NCBI GenBank assembly: GCA_965226825.1
Contig: CBDDED010000003.1
Location: forward strand, 1,860,001-1,924,000
Length of the DNA: 64,000 nucleotides
Direction of reading: 5' to 3'
DNA from: Io17-Chloro-G2 sp965226825
GTDB taxonomy: Bacteria > Chloroflexota > Dehalococcoidia > Lucifugimonadales > UBA3495
Below, piece after piece: positions 16,708-26,232 of the stretch. Position numbers and translations under genes: made by a program. The notes beneath the pieces were generated by a model. That model was given only the letters and a program-made list of their open reading frames with translations. It was not told the DNA's origin and made no database searches. Every line of letters starts with the position of its first letter. Position 1 is the first letter of the stretch.

Positions 16708-18177
16708 TCAGTAGATGGGGGTGTCCGGCCCCATGGCTTCCAGCCGGGTTTTGACCGCCAGCAAGAACCCGCCGGATTCAGCGCCGTCGTTGATGCGGTG
16801 GTCGAAGGAAATGCAGAGGTTCATCATCGAGCGTATGGCGATGGCGTCGTCACGCACGACCGGCCGCTTCTGAATAGCCTCGGTGGTCAAAATAGCGGCC
16901 TGTGGATGGTTAATTATGGGTTGTGAAACGATCGAGCCAAGCGAGCCGGTGTTGTTGAGGGTGAAGGTGCCGCCCTCAACGTCTTTTATGTCCAACTTGT
17001 TGGTACGGGCGCGCAGCGTCAGGTCCCGGGACGCCGCGGCCAATCCGGCCACGCTGAGCCGGTCGGCATCATGAATAACCGGCACCACCAACCCGACGGG
17101 GGCGGCAACCGCGATGCCAATGTTCACCCGCTTTTTTAGGATAATCTTATCCCCGCCCCAGGATGCGTTCAGCGTGGGGTGTTCCTTCAACGATTCCACT
17201 ACCGCTTTGATCACAAAGGGCAGGAACGTCAGGTCAACCCCCTCTTTCTCTTGAAACCCCGCGCGGACCTGATTCCTTAAGTTGACCAACCCGGTGAGGT
17301 CCACCTCAATCATGCTCCAGGCGTGGGGAATCTGCGAGACGCTTCGAACCATGGCCTCGGCAATCATGCGCCGCACGGGTGTCAGGGCCACGTGCTCTTC
17401 TCCGGGAATCGGCTCGGAACCCGACTCCGAAGCAGAGCCTCGGGCAGTTCGGGAGCCCGCGGGCTCGGGCAACGGTGTTGCTTCGGGAGAAGCCTGGACT
17501 CCGGGTTCAACACCAGGTTCAACGCCGGATTCAACGCCACCTTCGACGAACTTGAGCACGTCGTCACGGGTGATCCGGCCGCCCATGCCAGTGGCGGTTA
17601 CCCGGCTCAAATCCACGTTATGCTCTTGAGCCAGCCGCCGGACCGCCGGGGAATAGCGCGGCGTTCTTTCGATATTTTGGGCGACAGATTGGATGACATT
17701 AGCCTGGGTGACGGGTTGGTCGGCGTGGTCACCGGCCTCCGCCGGGGCCACCGCGCCAGCATCCAAAGCGGCTGGGTCCATCGCAGCCGCATCTAGGGCA
17801 GCCGGATCGGCCATGCCGCCGCCGGTGGGGCCCACCGGAGCAATGTCATGAAGGAGATACCCGGTGGTAGCGGCCGGGCTGCGTCCTCCCAAATCGACCG
17901 GCTCCAGGACGGGGTTGGTCGTAACGGGCGCCGGCGTGTCCGAGGAGTCAATCTCGGCAATGGGGGCGCCCATGGGGATGGTTTCACCCTCTTGGGCCAG
18001 GATTTTCAGCAGCGACCCGCTCACCGGTGAGGGGACTTCCATGGTGACTTTGTCGGTCACAACTTCCACCAGGGGCTCAAAACGCCGGATGGTGTCACCG
18101 GGCTGTTTGAGCCACTTCCCGATGGTACCTTCCACGACGGACTCGCCGACATGTGGGAGTTCAATTGTTATGGGCAA
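16708..18177 (-). CDS. Dihydrolipoamide acyltransferase (E2) of a 2-oxoacid dehydrogenase complex
   Basis: The E2 core transfers the acyl group from lipoyl-lysine to CoA. In order it has one lipoyl domain (residues 1-75, modified Lys 43 in TDKVTMEV), a Pro/Ala-rich linker, a peripheral-subunit-binding domain (about 172-207, YSPAVRRLAQEHNVDLSRV) and the catalytic domain with the HxxxDG motif in SFDHRINDGAE near 460. The length of 489 aa is normal for a single-lipoyl E2. The start is TTG with GGAAGGTG upstream. Gene order suggests a branched-chain or pyruvate-type complex; the sequence does not decide which. No E3 is present nearby. Confidence 0.93.
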   Translation of the reverse strand: MPITIELPHVGESVVEGTIGKWLKQPGDTIRRFEPLVEVVTDKVTMEVPSPVSGSLLKILAQEGETIPMGAPIAEIDSSDTPAPVTTNPVLEPVDLGGRSPAATTGYLLHDIAPVGPTGGGMADPAALDAAAMDPAALDAGAVAPAEAGDHADQPVTQANVIQSVAQNIERTPRYSPAVRRLAQEHNVDLSRVTATGMGGRITRDDVLKFVEGGVESGVEPGVEPGVQASPEATPLPEPAGSRTARGSASESGSEPIPGEEHVALTPVRRMIAEAMVRSVSQIPHAWSMIEVDLTGLVNLRNQVRAGFQEKEGVDLTFLPFVIKAVVESLKEHPTLNASWGGDKIILKKRVNIGIAVAAPVGLVVPVIHDADRLSVAGLAAASRDLTLRARTNKLDIKDVEGGTFTLNNTGSLGSIVSQPIINHPQAAILTTEAIQKRPVVRDDAIAIRSMMNLCISFDHRINDGAESGGFLLAVKTRLEAMGPDTPIY

Positions 18178-18213
18178 GAGGACACCTTCCGCTGAATGGT
18201 TGACCCGGGAAGG

Positions 18214-19197
18214 TCAGTATGCCGCCAGGGTACGCATGGCTTCCGCAATCCGCTCAACGTTGGGCATGTAGGCGTCTTCCAGCGTTTGGGCAAAGGGCAT
18301 AGTCGGCACGTCGGGGCCGCAGAGGCGGGTAACCGGCGCGTCCAGAAATTCAAAGGCTTCCCCGGCGGCCAGGGCGGCCACTTCGGCGCCGACGCCACCC
18401 GTAACGTTGTCCTCGTGGACCACCAGCAGCCGGCCGGTCTTTTTTACGGATTCCAAGACGGTAGCAACATCCAGCGGCTTGAGAGTTCGAAGGTCGACAA
18501 CCTCCACGTCCAGGCCTTCCTGCGCCACCAATGCCGCTGCTTCCAAACAGTAGTGAAGCATCAGGCCGTAAGACACGGTGGTAATGTTAGCCCCGGCGCG
18601 TTTGACTTCGGCCAAGCCCAGAGGAACCGTGTACTCTTCCTCGGGCACTTCCCCCCGGACCAACCGGTAGGTCTTCTTGTGCTCCAGGCAGATTACCGGG
18701 TTGTTGTCCCGGATGGCAGATTTCAGCATCCCCTTGGCATCGTAGGGCGTCGCTGGGGCAATCACCTTCAAACCCGGCGTGTGGAAAAACAAGGCCTCCA
18801 CATTTTGGGAGTGGAACAGTCCTCCGCGGATGCCGCCGCCGTAGGGAATTCTGACAACCATGGGCACGGAAAGCGCTCCGTTGGTGCCATAACAGGCCCT
18901 GGCGGCTTCGCCCACGAGCTGGTTGACCGAGGGCCAAACAAAGTCGGAGAACTGGACCTCGGGCACGGGACGCATGCCTCGAAATGCTGCGCCAAGGGCG
19001 ATGCCCATGATAGAGGCCTCGGCCAAAGGGGTATCTATGACGCGAGCGCCTCCGAATTCTTCCAGCAGTCCCTGGGTCGCCAGGAAAACGCCGCCCCTTT
19101 GCCCCACGTCTTCGCCCATCACGAAGACCATGGGATCTCGGCTCATCTCCTCTCGGAGCGCCTGCCGGACTGCTTCAATTACGCTGGATTCCGCCAA
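18214..19197 (-). CDS. 2-oxoacid dehydrogenase E1 component, beta subunit
   Basis: The beta subunit of a thiamine-diphosphate E1 decarboxylase (327 aa). Typical segments are VFVMGEDVGQRGGVFLATQGL, RVIDTPLAEASIMGIALGAA, VQFSDFVWPSVNQLV, RIPYGGGIRGGLFHSQ and the C-terminal transketolase domain VVDLRTLKPLDVATV. The start is TTG preceded by AGGGGTG. It lies 63 bases after E1alpha and 36 before E2 in one operon. The upstream gap carries a 14-base direct repeat, TTTGCAGCCGAATT, twice. Confidence 0.93.
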   Translation of the reverse strand: MAESSVIEAVRQALREEMSRDPMVFVMGEDVGQRGGVFLATQGLLEEFGGARVIDTPLAEASIMGIALGAAFRGMRPVPEVQFSDFVWPSVNQLVGEAARACYGTNGALSVPMVVRIPYGGGIRGGLFHSQNVEALFFHTPGLKVIAPATPYDAKGMLKSAIRDNNPVICLEHKKTYRLVRGEVPEEEYTVPLGLAEVKRAGANITTVSYGLMLHYCLEAAALVAQEGLDVEVVDLRTLKPLDVATVLESVKKTGRLLVVHEDNVTGGVGAEVAALAAGEAFEFLDAPVTRLCGPDVPTMPFAQTLEDAYMPNVERIAEAMRTLAAY

Positions 19198-19260
19198 GAA
19201 TCACCCCTGGACCAGAACTTTGATCAAGTTTGCAGCCGAATTTCTTTTGCAGCCGAATTA

Positions 19261-20307
19261 CTAGGGCGCGTAAACCATATCGTGGAGTGTAGAGCGATCC
19301 GGCGGGCAGGCTGCATCGGCAGCGTCCGTCGCCAGGTCCACCTGCTCCATGGCCTTGGCCCGAATGTCGTCCACCTGCGCCTGAGTGAGAATGCCTTGTT
19401 GAATCAGTTGGTCGGCCAGTGTCACCACCGGGTCTCGTTTTCGGGCTTCTTCCACCTCGTCGCGGGGCCGGTAGCGCCGGTCGTCGTCGTCGGTGGTATG
19501 GGGCATCAGGCGCGCAACTTTCATCTCCAACAACACGGGGCCCTGCTCCCGCGCGTGGTCGATTGCGTGCCTGGTGGCCTCGTAGCACTGGACAAAGTCC
19601 ATGCCATCCACCACAAAACCGGGAAACCCGTAGCCGGCGGCGCGGCTGGCCACGTCCTCAACGTTCATCTGTTTCCGTTGGGGCACGGATATGGCGTACC
19701 CGTTGTTTTCACAAACAAAGATGACGGGCAGACGGTGGACCCCGGCGAAGTTCATTGCCTCGTGGGTTTCACCCTGGCTGGCGCCGCCGTCGCCAAAGTA
19801 GACCAGCACAACGGTGCGGTCTTCCAACATGGTGCAGGCCATAGCGTAGCCCACCGACTGGGTTAGTCCAGCGGAAACGACGTTGGAAATCTGAATAATC
19901 CGATTCGGCAAATCGGCGCCCTGGAGAGGGAATTGCCGGCCGTTGCTGTAAGGGTCTCCAGCCTTGCCCATAAAGGACATCATCACCTGGGTTGGCGTCA
20001 GTCCGGCTGCGATCTTCAACGCCAGGTCTCGGTAGTAGGGGAAAAGGAAGCAGTTGCCATCCTTAAGGGCCGCCAACAAGCTGCCAAGTTGGGCGGCTTC
20101 GTGACCCTGGCAGGACGCGGCGATGGGCACCTTGCCCTGGCGGTTCAGAGCCCAGATCCGCTCGTCCACCGTCCGCACCAAGACCAACTTGGCGTAGTAA
20201 TCGACCAGGTCTTCGGTGGTCAGTCCCTCAGGCAAGTCCCGCCGCTCGGTGGAGTTCGTACCAGATTTAGCCGGTCTTGTTGGCGTTTTACTTCTCGGAC
20301 GTGCCAT
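19261..20307 (-). CDS. 2-oxoacid dehydrogenase E1 component, alpha subunit
   Basis: The alpha subunit of the E1 enzyme, binding thiamine diphosphate through GDGGASQGETHEAMNF and CENNGYAIS. Other markers are AASCQGHEAAQLG, YRDLALKIAAG and RLMPHTTDDDDRRYR (phosphorylation-loop region). I place the start at ATG 20307 (GGCGGAG just upstream); an earlier start at 20436 would add 43 residues without family similarity. It heads the operon with E1beta, E2 and lipB. The regions seen resemble branched-chain E1alpha as much as acetoin or pyruvate types. Confidence 0.92.
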   Translation of the reverse strand: MARPRSKTPTRPAKSGTNSTERRDLPEGLTTEDLVDYYAKLVLVRTVDERIWALNRQGKVPIAASCQGHEAAQLGSLLAALKDGNCFLFPYYRDLALKIAAGLTPTQVMMSFMGKAGDPYSNGRQFPLQGADLPNRIIQISNVVSAGLTQSVGYAMACTMLEDRTVVLVYFGDGGASQGETHEAMNFAGVHRLPVIFVCENNGYAISVPQRKQMNVEDVASRAAGYGFPGFVVDGMDFVQCYEATRHAIDHAREQGPVLLEMKVARLMPHTTDDDDRRYRPRDEVEEARKRDPVVTLADQLIQQGILTQAQVDDIRAKAMEQVDLATDAADAACPPDRSTLHDMVYAP

Positions 20308-20617
20308 AAACTCCGCCGGTGAGACTCCTAGTCCGAAAACCAGGTCGTTGATTGAATGGACGGTTTCGGGAGCTACCCCTGGGATTAAAGAAGGGACGGT
20401 TTCCGCTGGGTAAAACCATCCGCCGTATAGGCACAATTATAAGGGCGGCCGACGGGCTCCGCAAACCGAGGTGGCCGGGTTTGGGTGGGCACAAGCTGCT
20501 ACAAGCGATGCCCCACGGGGTGAGGCCTTGGGGTATAGCCCGGCCTTGGTGGCCGTCTCGGGCGGCCAATCGAAGGGCCTTGTGCACCGAGGTCCGGGTA
20601 TTGACGTTATCGCAATG
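20308..20617. other. Gene-free spacer upstream of the 2-oxoacid dehydrogenase operon
   Basis: About 310 bases that should hold the operon promoter. I see no convincing -35/-10 pair, riboswitch or terminator, and no gene. Confidence 0.4.
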
Positions 20618-21001
20618 TCAGGTTACGGAGGCCAGGTTTTCGGCGTCTTGTATGTAGTTGACGGTCTCCCGAATACGCCGCTCTGTGTCAGGTGAAGCAC
20701 ATCGCCCGTTATAGAAGCATTGCCCGTGCAGTTGGCTGATGCGGCTGTAGTAACGCCCGACGAGGGATTTAACTTGAGAGTCTTGTCTGGCCAAAGAGTC
20801 GAGGGCATCAGAGGTAATCGCTGTCGTCCCGGGTTCTTCGCCGGTCCGGGCCAGAACCAGCGCATCCGTCGCCCGCTTGGCCGCTCCCCAAGCCTTCTCC
20901 GCCGAGGTGCGGATTTTGCCTTGGTCCAACATTTCTAGAGCATCATCGTAGAGTGTCCTGGCATCGGCAAAGATTACCCTCACCCGGTCGGTGGCCACCA
21001 T
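20618..21001 (-). CDS. Small helical protein, HEPN/PaREP1-like
   Basis: This is about 127 residues, all-helical by composition, with ALEMLDQGKIRTSAEKAWGAAKRATDALVLARTG near the N-terminus, which resembles the first helices of HEPN/PaREP1-type proteins. The canonical HEPN Rx4-6H catalytic motif is not seen. No partner nucleotidyltransferase adjoins it. ATG 21001 is preferred because GAGGTG precedes it. It is divergent from dnaA. The family assignment is tentative. Confidence 0.55.
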   Translation of the reverse strand: MVATDRVRVIFADARTLYDDALEMLDQGKIRTSAEKAWGAAKRATDALVLARTGEEPGTTAITSDALDSLARQDSQVKSLVGRYYSRISQLHGQCFYNGRCASPDTERRIRETVNYIQDAENLASVT

Positions 21002-21554
21002 ATTTTCACCTCGGTGCATACACTAGAGCATAATTGTTTCACCAGGCAACCCCGGGCCGCGCTGTCCTCAACCTTGCGCGGCCCGGGGTCTCAGCAGAAC
21101 GGCTGACCACCAAGGCCGGATAGGTTCAATTCGAAACAGCCCCGTAAACGGCTCATGGGGACGCACCCGTTCAACTCGTTACTTCCCAGGGCATGGCCAA
21201 GGAAGGGGAGCGCGGCGGTCATGGCAGCCCGATAGCTCCAGGCGTGGGATTAGGCCATTCCACGCTCAAGATTGGTCGCCGAATTCCCGGAAATCCTCGT
21301 TGACATCACCGGCCAAGCCTGCTAATTTCCGCACTCAGAGGGTGCAGGACGGTGGTGCGGCGATAAGCTCCGGATTCCTCCTCATTACTGACAAGGGTGT
21401 GTTTCAGACCTCGAAGACCACCCGAAGTCCCCGACGCGACTATCCCATTTAGCAATCAGACCCACCGGCGTGGTATCAGCGCGTTATGCCGCGCCTATTG
21501 GAGGATTTCACCGGCCTTGATGATGGTGTTCTGTGGTTTGGGAGGCCTTCTAAG
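21002..21554. other. Gene-free region upstream of dnaA with a strong inverted repeat
   Basis: No gene is seen. A perfect 13-bp inverted repeat, CCCCGGGCCGCGC (21050-21062) and GCGCGGCCCGGGG (21076-21088), flanks a 13-base loop, with no T-run on either side. I found no close match to the DnaA box TTATCCACA and no AT-rich unwinding tract, so an origin is not supported. Confidence 0.6.
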
Positions 21555-22952
21555 ATGATGGAACTATCCTCCAGGGACGTTTGGAGGGCAGTGCTTGGCG
21601 AGTTGGAACTCCAAGTCCCAAAACCCTCCTTTGAGACATGGTTGAAGCAGACCGAGGGCTTAAGTCATGATGAATCTCACTTTGTGGTAGGCGTTCGGAC
21701 TCCCTTCGCAGTGGAGTGGCTGGAACGCCGGATGTACCAGTCGATTCACCGGACCGTGGAGCGAGTTGTCCGGCGGCCCATGGAGGTGCAATTCCGGGTA
21801 AGCTCCGATGAGTCGACGCGGGGCAGTTTACCTGGCAGCCAAGCCAGCGGAGAGGAACCTGGAAGGGTTGACGGGACGGACTTCACTTACCAGGCCGGGG
21901 GATCCCAACCTCACGCCAGTCGGAACCATGATTTCAACCCTCGGTATACTTTCCCCTCGTTCGTTGTGGGGCCAAGCAACCAGCTGGCCTACTGCGCGGC
22001 CAACGCGGTGGCCGACAGCCCCGGCCAGGCCTACAATCCCCTGTTCATCTACTCCGGAGTGGGACTGGGGAAGACCCACCTGCTACATGCAATCGGACAC
22101 CGGTGCGCGGAGAACGGCCAATCGGCCCTGTACGTAACCTCCGAGCAATTCACCAACGATTTCATCTCAGCTATCCGCAACCGTACAACCGAAGAGTTTC
22201 GCAGTCGCTACCGCGGCGTCCAGGTTCTGTTGATGGACGACGTGCAGTTCCTGAGCGGCAAGGAACAGACCCACGAGGGTTTCTTTCACACCTTCAACGA
22301 CCTTCACACATCGGGACGGCAGGTGGTTATAACTTCCGACCGTCCTCCGCACGAATTGGCCCTGCTGCAGGACCGGATGCGCTCCCGGTTCGAGTGGGGA
22401 CTGATCGCCGACATAGAGCCGCCGGGCCTGGAGACCCGGATCGCCATCGTGACCCTCAAGGCGGAACTGCTGGGAGTCAAACTGGCCGACGACATCATCG
22501 AATTGATGGCTAAGCGAGTCCAGAACAACGTTCGCGAACTGGAGGGCAGCCTTAACCGTGTCGTGGCCTACGCCCAGCTGATGAACGTGCCCATCACCTA
22601 TGAGTCGGTGGCCAAGATTCTGGACTCAGCAACCTCTCAACCGGCCCGGGAAAACATAGACCCGGCCAGTATTGTCGCCCAGGTAGCAAGCCATTTCCAG
22701 ATAGAACCGCAAGCCCTGGTCGGACGCAGCCGCATCAAGAAAATATCCCTGGCCCGCCAAGTGGCGATGTACCTGCTGATTTACGAATTGGAGATGTCTC
22801 CGACGCAGGTTGGGCGCATGCTGGGCAACCGGGACCACGCCACAGTGATTCACGGCGCCGGGAAGATCAACGGCGAAATCCACGAAGACAGCCCGGTGAA
22901 GCGGGATGTCCTGGCCATCAAGGAATCGATTTTCAGCAGATCCAGCTTTTAG
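21555..22952 (+). CDS. dnaA: Chromosomal replication initiator protein DnaA
   Basis: Binds DnaA boxes and opens the origin. Domain I (about 1-80) is followed by a short Gly/Ser-rich linker to about 125. The AAA+ domain has Walker A SGVGLGKTH at 167-175 and Walker B LLMDDVQFL, and the C-terminal DNA-binding domain has the signature RDHATVIHGAGKI. I chose ATG 21555 because GGGAGG stands nine bases upstream and residue 3 onward aligns with the usual DnaA N-terminus; an upstream ATG at 21486 would add 23 unrelated residues. It is not linked to dnaN, recF or rpmH; thiI follows. Confidence 0.96.
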   Translation: MMELSSRDVWRAVLGELELQVPKPSFETWLKQTEGLSHDESHFVVGVRTPFAVEWLERRMYQSIHRTVERVVRRPMEVQFRVSSDESTRGSLPGSQASGEEPGRVDGTDFTYQAGGSQPHASRNHDFNPRYTFPSFVVGPSNQLAYCAANAVADSPGQAYNPLFIYSGVGLGKTHLLHAIGHRCAENGQSALYVTSEQFTNDFISAIRNRTTEEFRSRYRGVQVLLMDDVQFLSGKEQTHEGFFHTFNDLHTSGRQVVITSDRPPHELALLQDRMRSRFEWGLIADIEPPGLETRIAIVTLKAELLGVKLADDIIELMAKRVQNNVRELEGSLNRVVAYAQLMNVPITYESVAKILDSATSQPARENIDPASIVAQVASHFQIEPQALVGRSRIKKISLARQVAMYLLIYELEMSPTQVGRMLGNRDHATVIHGAGKINGEIHEDSPVKRDVLAIKESIFSRSSF

Positions 22953-23212
22953 CTGAACTGGCCCGCTCGGCGCGGCAGGCCGCCTTTTCCCCACGACTCC
23001 GTCCAATGATTTGCGAGCCTCAGTCCCCAGCGAATTTGCCACAAAAGGGCGGTTACCTGACGCCTTGCCGAGCGACGGCGCGTCGAACCCGGCAATTGGA
23101 GTACAATGTCGAACGGGATGGGCAGGTTCCGGGCCGGGTCGAAACAGCGGAAGCGCCGGCCTCCACAGCGGGATCGCAAAAGTAATGGTACCGGAGACTT
23201 GCTAGGCGCATT

Positions 23213-24427
23213 TTGAAGACCTACGCCATCGTCAAGACCCACGAAATTGCATTGAAGGGCAAAAACCGGCCCTGGTTTATGCGTATGCTGGCCGACAACC
23301 TGCGCCGGAGCACCAGGGGGACCGGCGTATCGGACGTTTGGATGGGCCAGATGTTGGTGGGACTGACCCTGCGCGATGACGCCGATTGGGACCTGGTGGA
23401 ATCCCGGATCAAGGACTGCTTCGGCGTGGCCAAGTTCTTCCGCGCTCACCGCCTTCCCAAGGACCTGGACCGGGTCAAGGAAGCGCTGCCCGGCTTGCTG
23501 GAAACTCGAGAATTCCACTCGTTCAGGATTACGGCCAACCGGGCGGACAAACGGTTTCATGTTACGTCTGACGACATCAACCGCGACCTGGGTGCTTTCG
23601 TTAAGGACATCTCCGGGGCACGAGTGGACCTCACAAACCCGGACCTGACGATTTTCATCGACGTGCTTCCCAAGGAAATACTGCTCTACTTCCACGAAAT
23701 TCGCGCCTCGGGAGGGTTGCCGGTGGGGGTCAGCGGCACGGTGATGGCCATGCTTTCCGGGGGGATAGACTCCCCGGTGGCTGCCTGGCAGATGATGAAG
23801 CGGGGATGCCAAGCCCACCTTGTCCACTTCCACAGCTATCCGTTGGTGGACAATTCTTCCATGGAAAAGGCGGCGGAACTGGCCCAGTTTTTGACCAGAT
23901 TCCAGCACCAGTCCAGTCTTTCCCTGGTCCCCCTGGCAGAAATCCAGAAGCAAATTATTGTGTCCACGCCCCCGGCATATCGAATTATCCTGTACCGCCG
24001 GTTCATGGTCCGCATCGCCGAAATTCTGTCCGGCCAGGTGGGGGCGAAAGCCATGGTCACAGGTGAAAGCTGCGGCCAGGTCAGTTCACAGACCCTGGAA
24101 AACATTTCCGTGGTGAACCAGGTGGCCGGGATGCCAATCCTGCGGCCGCTCATCGGGATGAACAAAGAAGAGATTATGGACCAAGCCCGGACATTGGGAA
24201 CTTACCCCATATCCATTCAGCCCGACCAGGACTGTTGCACCCTTTTCGTGCCCAAACACCCGGTGACCCGGGGGGACTTGAAAACTGTGCTGCATCTGGA
24301 GTCGTTGGTTCCGGTCGAGGAACTTGTGCAGCAGGCTTTGGACCAAACCCGGACGCAGCGGTTTGAGCGCCCCGAACTGGTTGCGCCAGCCACGGTTGCG
24401 GCCGCGCCGGTTGCGCCCGCCGGGTAA
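23213..24427 (+). CDS. thiI: tRNA 4-thiouridine synthase ThiI
   Basis: Adenylates U8 of tRNA and inserts sulfur; it can also feed thiamine thiazole synthesis. The 404-residue protein has the N-terminal ferredoxin-like domain starting KTHEIALKGKNRPWF, a THUMP domain (about 60-165) and the PP-loop ATPase with LSGGIDSPVAAWQMM. GESCGQVSSQTLENI is also characteristic. It ends at the catalytic domain with no rhodanese extension, as in most non-enterobacterial ThiI. The start is TTG. It precedes the squalene/phytoene synthase gene by about 40 bases. Confidence 0.93.
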   Translation: MKTYAIVKTHEIALKGKNRPWFMRMLADNLRRSTRGTGVSDVWMGQMLVGLTLRDDADWDLVESRIKDCFGVAKFFRAHRLPKDLDRVKEALPGLLETREFHSFRITANRADKRFHVTSDDINRDLGAFVKDISGARVDLTNPDLTIFIDVLPKEILLYFHEIRASGGLPVGVSGTVMAMLSGGIDSPVAAWQMMKRGCQAHLVHFHSYPLVDNSSMEKAAELAQFLTRFQHQSSLSLVPLAEIQKQIIVSTPPAYRIILYRRFMVRIAEILSGQVGAKAMVTGESCGQVSSQTLENISVVNQVAGMPILRPLIGMNKEEIMDQARTLGTYPISIQPDQDCCTLFVPKHPVTRGDLKTVLHLESLVPVEELVQQALDQTRTQRFERPELVAPATVAAAPVAPAG

Positions 24428-24469
24428 CATGTCCGCATAGACGGCGGCGGACTCCTGAGACGCCCAGAC

Positions 24470-25594
24470 ATGCCCGAAGAGCCAAACGCAAAGTCCTCGC
24501 CAGTCCCCGACTCCGGGGAATCCCCCGACGTTTTATCCCTCTCGCACCAACAGCGGCAAAAACGGTTCCGACGCCTTTTGCGGAGTGTATCCCGTACTTT
24601 CTACCTTAGCCTGACGGTGCTTCCCAAGGGCCTGAGGGAGCCGGCGGGATTGGCCTACGTTTTAGCCCGCGCCGCTGACACCATTGCCGATACGCGGCTG
24701 CTGCCGCCCGACCACCGGCTGGGCCTTCTGCTGTCTTTCCGCGACCAGGTGAGGGGGCCGGCGCAGCTGCCGGCCCTGGAAAAGATCAAGGACGCGTTGA
24801 CCGAAGCGCAGGCCATTCCGGAGGAGCGGACTCTGCTGGAATCACTTCCTGAGTTTTTGGAATTTCTGGAGAGTCTACCGGAAGATGACCGACGCCTGGT
24901 ACGGACCGTTTTGGCCACTCTCACCTATGGCATGGAGGGGGACCTGATCAATTTCCCCCACGAAGACTCGGGGGAAATCGCCGCTCTGGAACGGACGGCA
25001 GACCTGGAGAAGTACCTTTACCACGTGGCAGGTTGCGTGGGCGAATTCTGGACTGAGATATCCGCGGCCCACGCGGCCGGACTGAACGGTTGGGACCCTG
25101 GCGCAATGGCCGAGTTGGGCGTGGCGTACGGCAAGGCGCTTCAACTCACCAACATCCTGCGAGACCTGCCGAGAGACCTGCGAATTGGAAGGTGCTACCT
25201 ACCGATTGAGCAACTGGAACCGCTTGGACTAGAGCCGCCGGACCTGCTGAACGCAGAGATGGGCCCTAGGGCCCTGCCCGCGTTGTCCCAGGGAATCCGC
25301 ACCGCGTTGGGCTATTACGCCGACGGGGAAGAATATTTGCTGGCAATCCCGCGGCGTTGCGTACGCCTGAGGTTGGCGGCGTTGTGGCCAATGCTTATCG
25401 GGCTGGCCACCCTGTCCCGATTGGCCCAAGACGCCCAGGAAGGACTCTGGTTGGAGCCGGAGCGTCCGTCCCGCGTCAGCCGCAAATGGGTCTACCGAAC
25501 CATCGCCCTGTCTCTGCCTGCGGTGGTTTTCAACCCGGCGTTGAAGTTCTGGGTCCGCCGGCTGCGGCGAAGCGTAGAGTCAACCCTTTCTTGA
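24470..25594 (+). CDS. Squalene/phytoene synthase family protein
   Basis: Head-to-head condensation of two prenyl diphosphates, giving squalene or phytoene. The first Asp-rich motif is ARAADTIADT and the second lies in LTNILRDLPRDLRIGRCYLP, both binding Mg-diphosphate; YHVAGCVGEFW is also family-typical. There are 374 residues including a disordered N-terminal leader of about 25. No desaturase or hopene cyclase adjoins it, so the product (squalene for hopanoids or a carotenoid) is open. The motifs resemble squalene synthases (HpnC/D-like) slightly more. Confidence 0.88.
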   Translation: MPEEPNAKSSPVPDSGESPDVLSLSHQQRQKRFRRLLRSVSRTFYLSLTVLPKGLREPAGLAYVLARAADTIADTRLLPPDHRLGLLLSFRDQVRGPAQLPALEKIKDALTEAQAIPEERTLLESLPEFLEFLESLPEDDRRLVRTVLATLTYGMEGDLINFPHEDSGEIAALERTADLEKYLYHVAGCVGEFWTEISAAHAAGLNGWDPGAMAELGVAYGKALQLTNILRDLPRDLRIGRCYLPIEQLEPLGLEPPDLLNAEMGPRALPALSQGIRTALGYYADGEEYLLAIPRRCVRLRLAALWPMLIGLATLSRLAQDAQEGLWLEPERPSRVSRKWVYRTIALSLPAVVFNPALKFWVRRLRRSVESTLS

Positions 25595-25726
25595 CCGTTA
25601 TGTCAAATCATGTACTATGGCCGAATACGGGGCCACTACCGATTCCCATCAGCGAAGGACCAACCTGCAAGACTAACCTGAACTTTTTGGAACTGCTGGG
25701 CGATAGCGCAGCGGGGAGGAAACAAG

Positions 25727-26095
25727 ATGGCAGCCTTTGTTCGCATCTATAGCGGGGACGACGGCCAGTCCCACGTGGAAGAGTTTGAACCGGATTTTGC
25801 GCCCTTTGTGGACACCGAAGGCGCCCATGGCGACGGCACGGCGATGGAGACGGCAACCGGCGTGACTATCCGGCGGAACCCGCCGGGATACTTCCTGGAT
25901 TTCCACTGCGCACCCCGCCGACAGTATTCCATTTCCCTGGCCGGCGAGGTAGAAATCGGCATCGGGGATGGGACCGTGCGCCGGTTTGGGCCGGGCACCG
26001 TAATGCTGGCCGAAGACCTGACGGGCCAGGGTCATACAACCAGAGTAGTCGGCAGCGAAACGCGGCTGTCCGTGCTGATTCCACTGCCGGAGTGA
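25727..26095 (+). CDS. Small cupin-like protein
   Basis: A 122-residue protein with a beta-rich core. FHCAPRRQYSISLAGEVEIGIGDGTVRRFGPGTVMLAEDLTGQGHTT follows the cupin pattern of strands with the G(D)G turn and a late His, although the usual first His pair is replaced. It may bind a small ligand without metal catalysis. GGAGGAAACAAG precedes the ATG. It lies between the isoprenoid gene and an alpha/beta hydrolase. Confidence 0.7.
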   Translation: MAAFVRIYSGDDGQSHVEEFEPDFAPFVDTEGAHGDGTAMETATGVTIRRNPPGYFLDFHCAPRRQYSISLAGEVEIGIGDGTVRRFGPGTVMLAEDLTGQGHTTRVVGSETRLSVLIPLPE

Positions 26096-26232
26096 TGGCC
26101 CATACAATCGCAGCTTTGCCGTGGGAGCAGGGGATTGAGGGAGCCTGAGCCAACACGCTCTACAAACCCGACCCACCATTGGCGGCCGTAGTTGATCAGG
26201 GGCCCAGTAAAATCTATCCAGGAGTCCCGCGG

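Noticed and set aside
18196..19866. Long plus-strand reading opposite the E1 genes
   Set aside because: It is a mirror of the high-GC E1alpha/E1beta coding sequence, and the minus-strand products match known families end to end.
21002..21554. Replication origin upstream of dnaA
   Set aside because: No DnaA-box-like 9-mers or AT-rich tract were found, only one strong hairpin.
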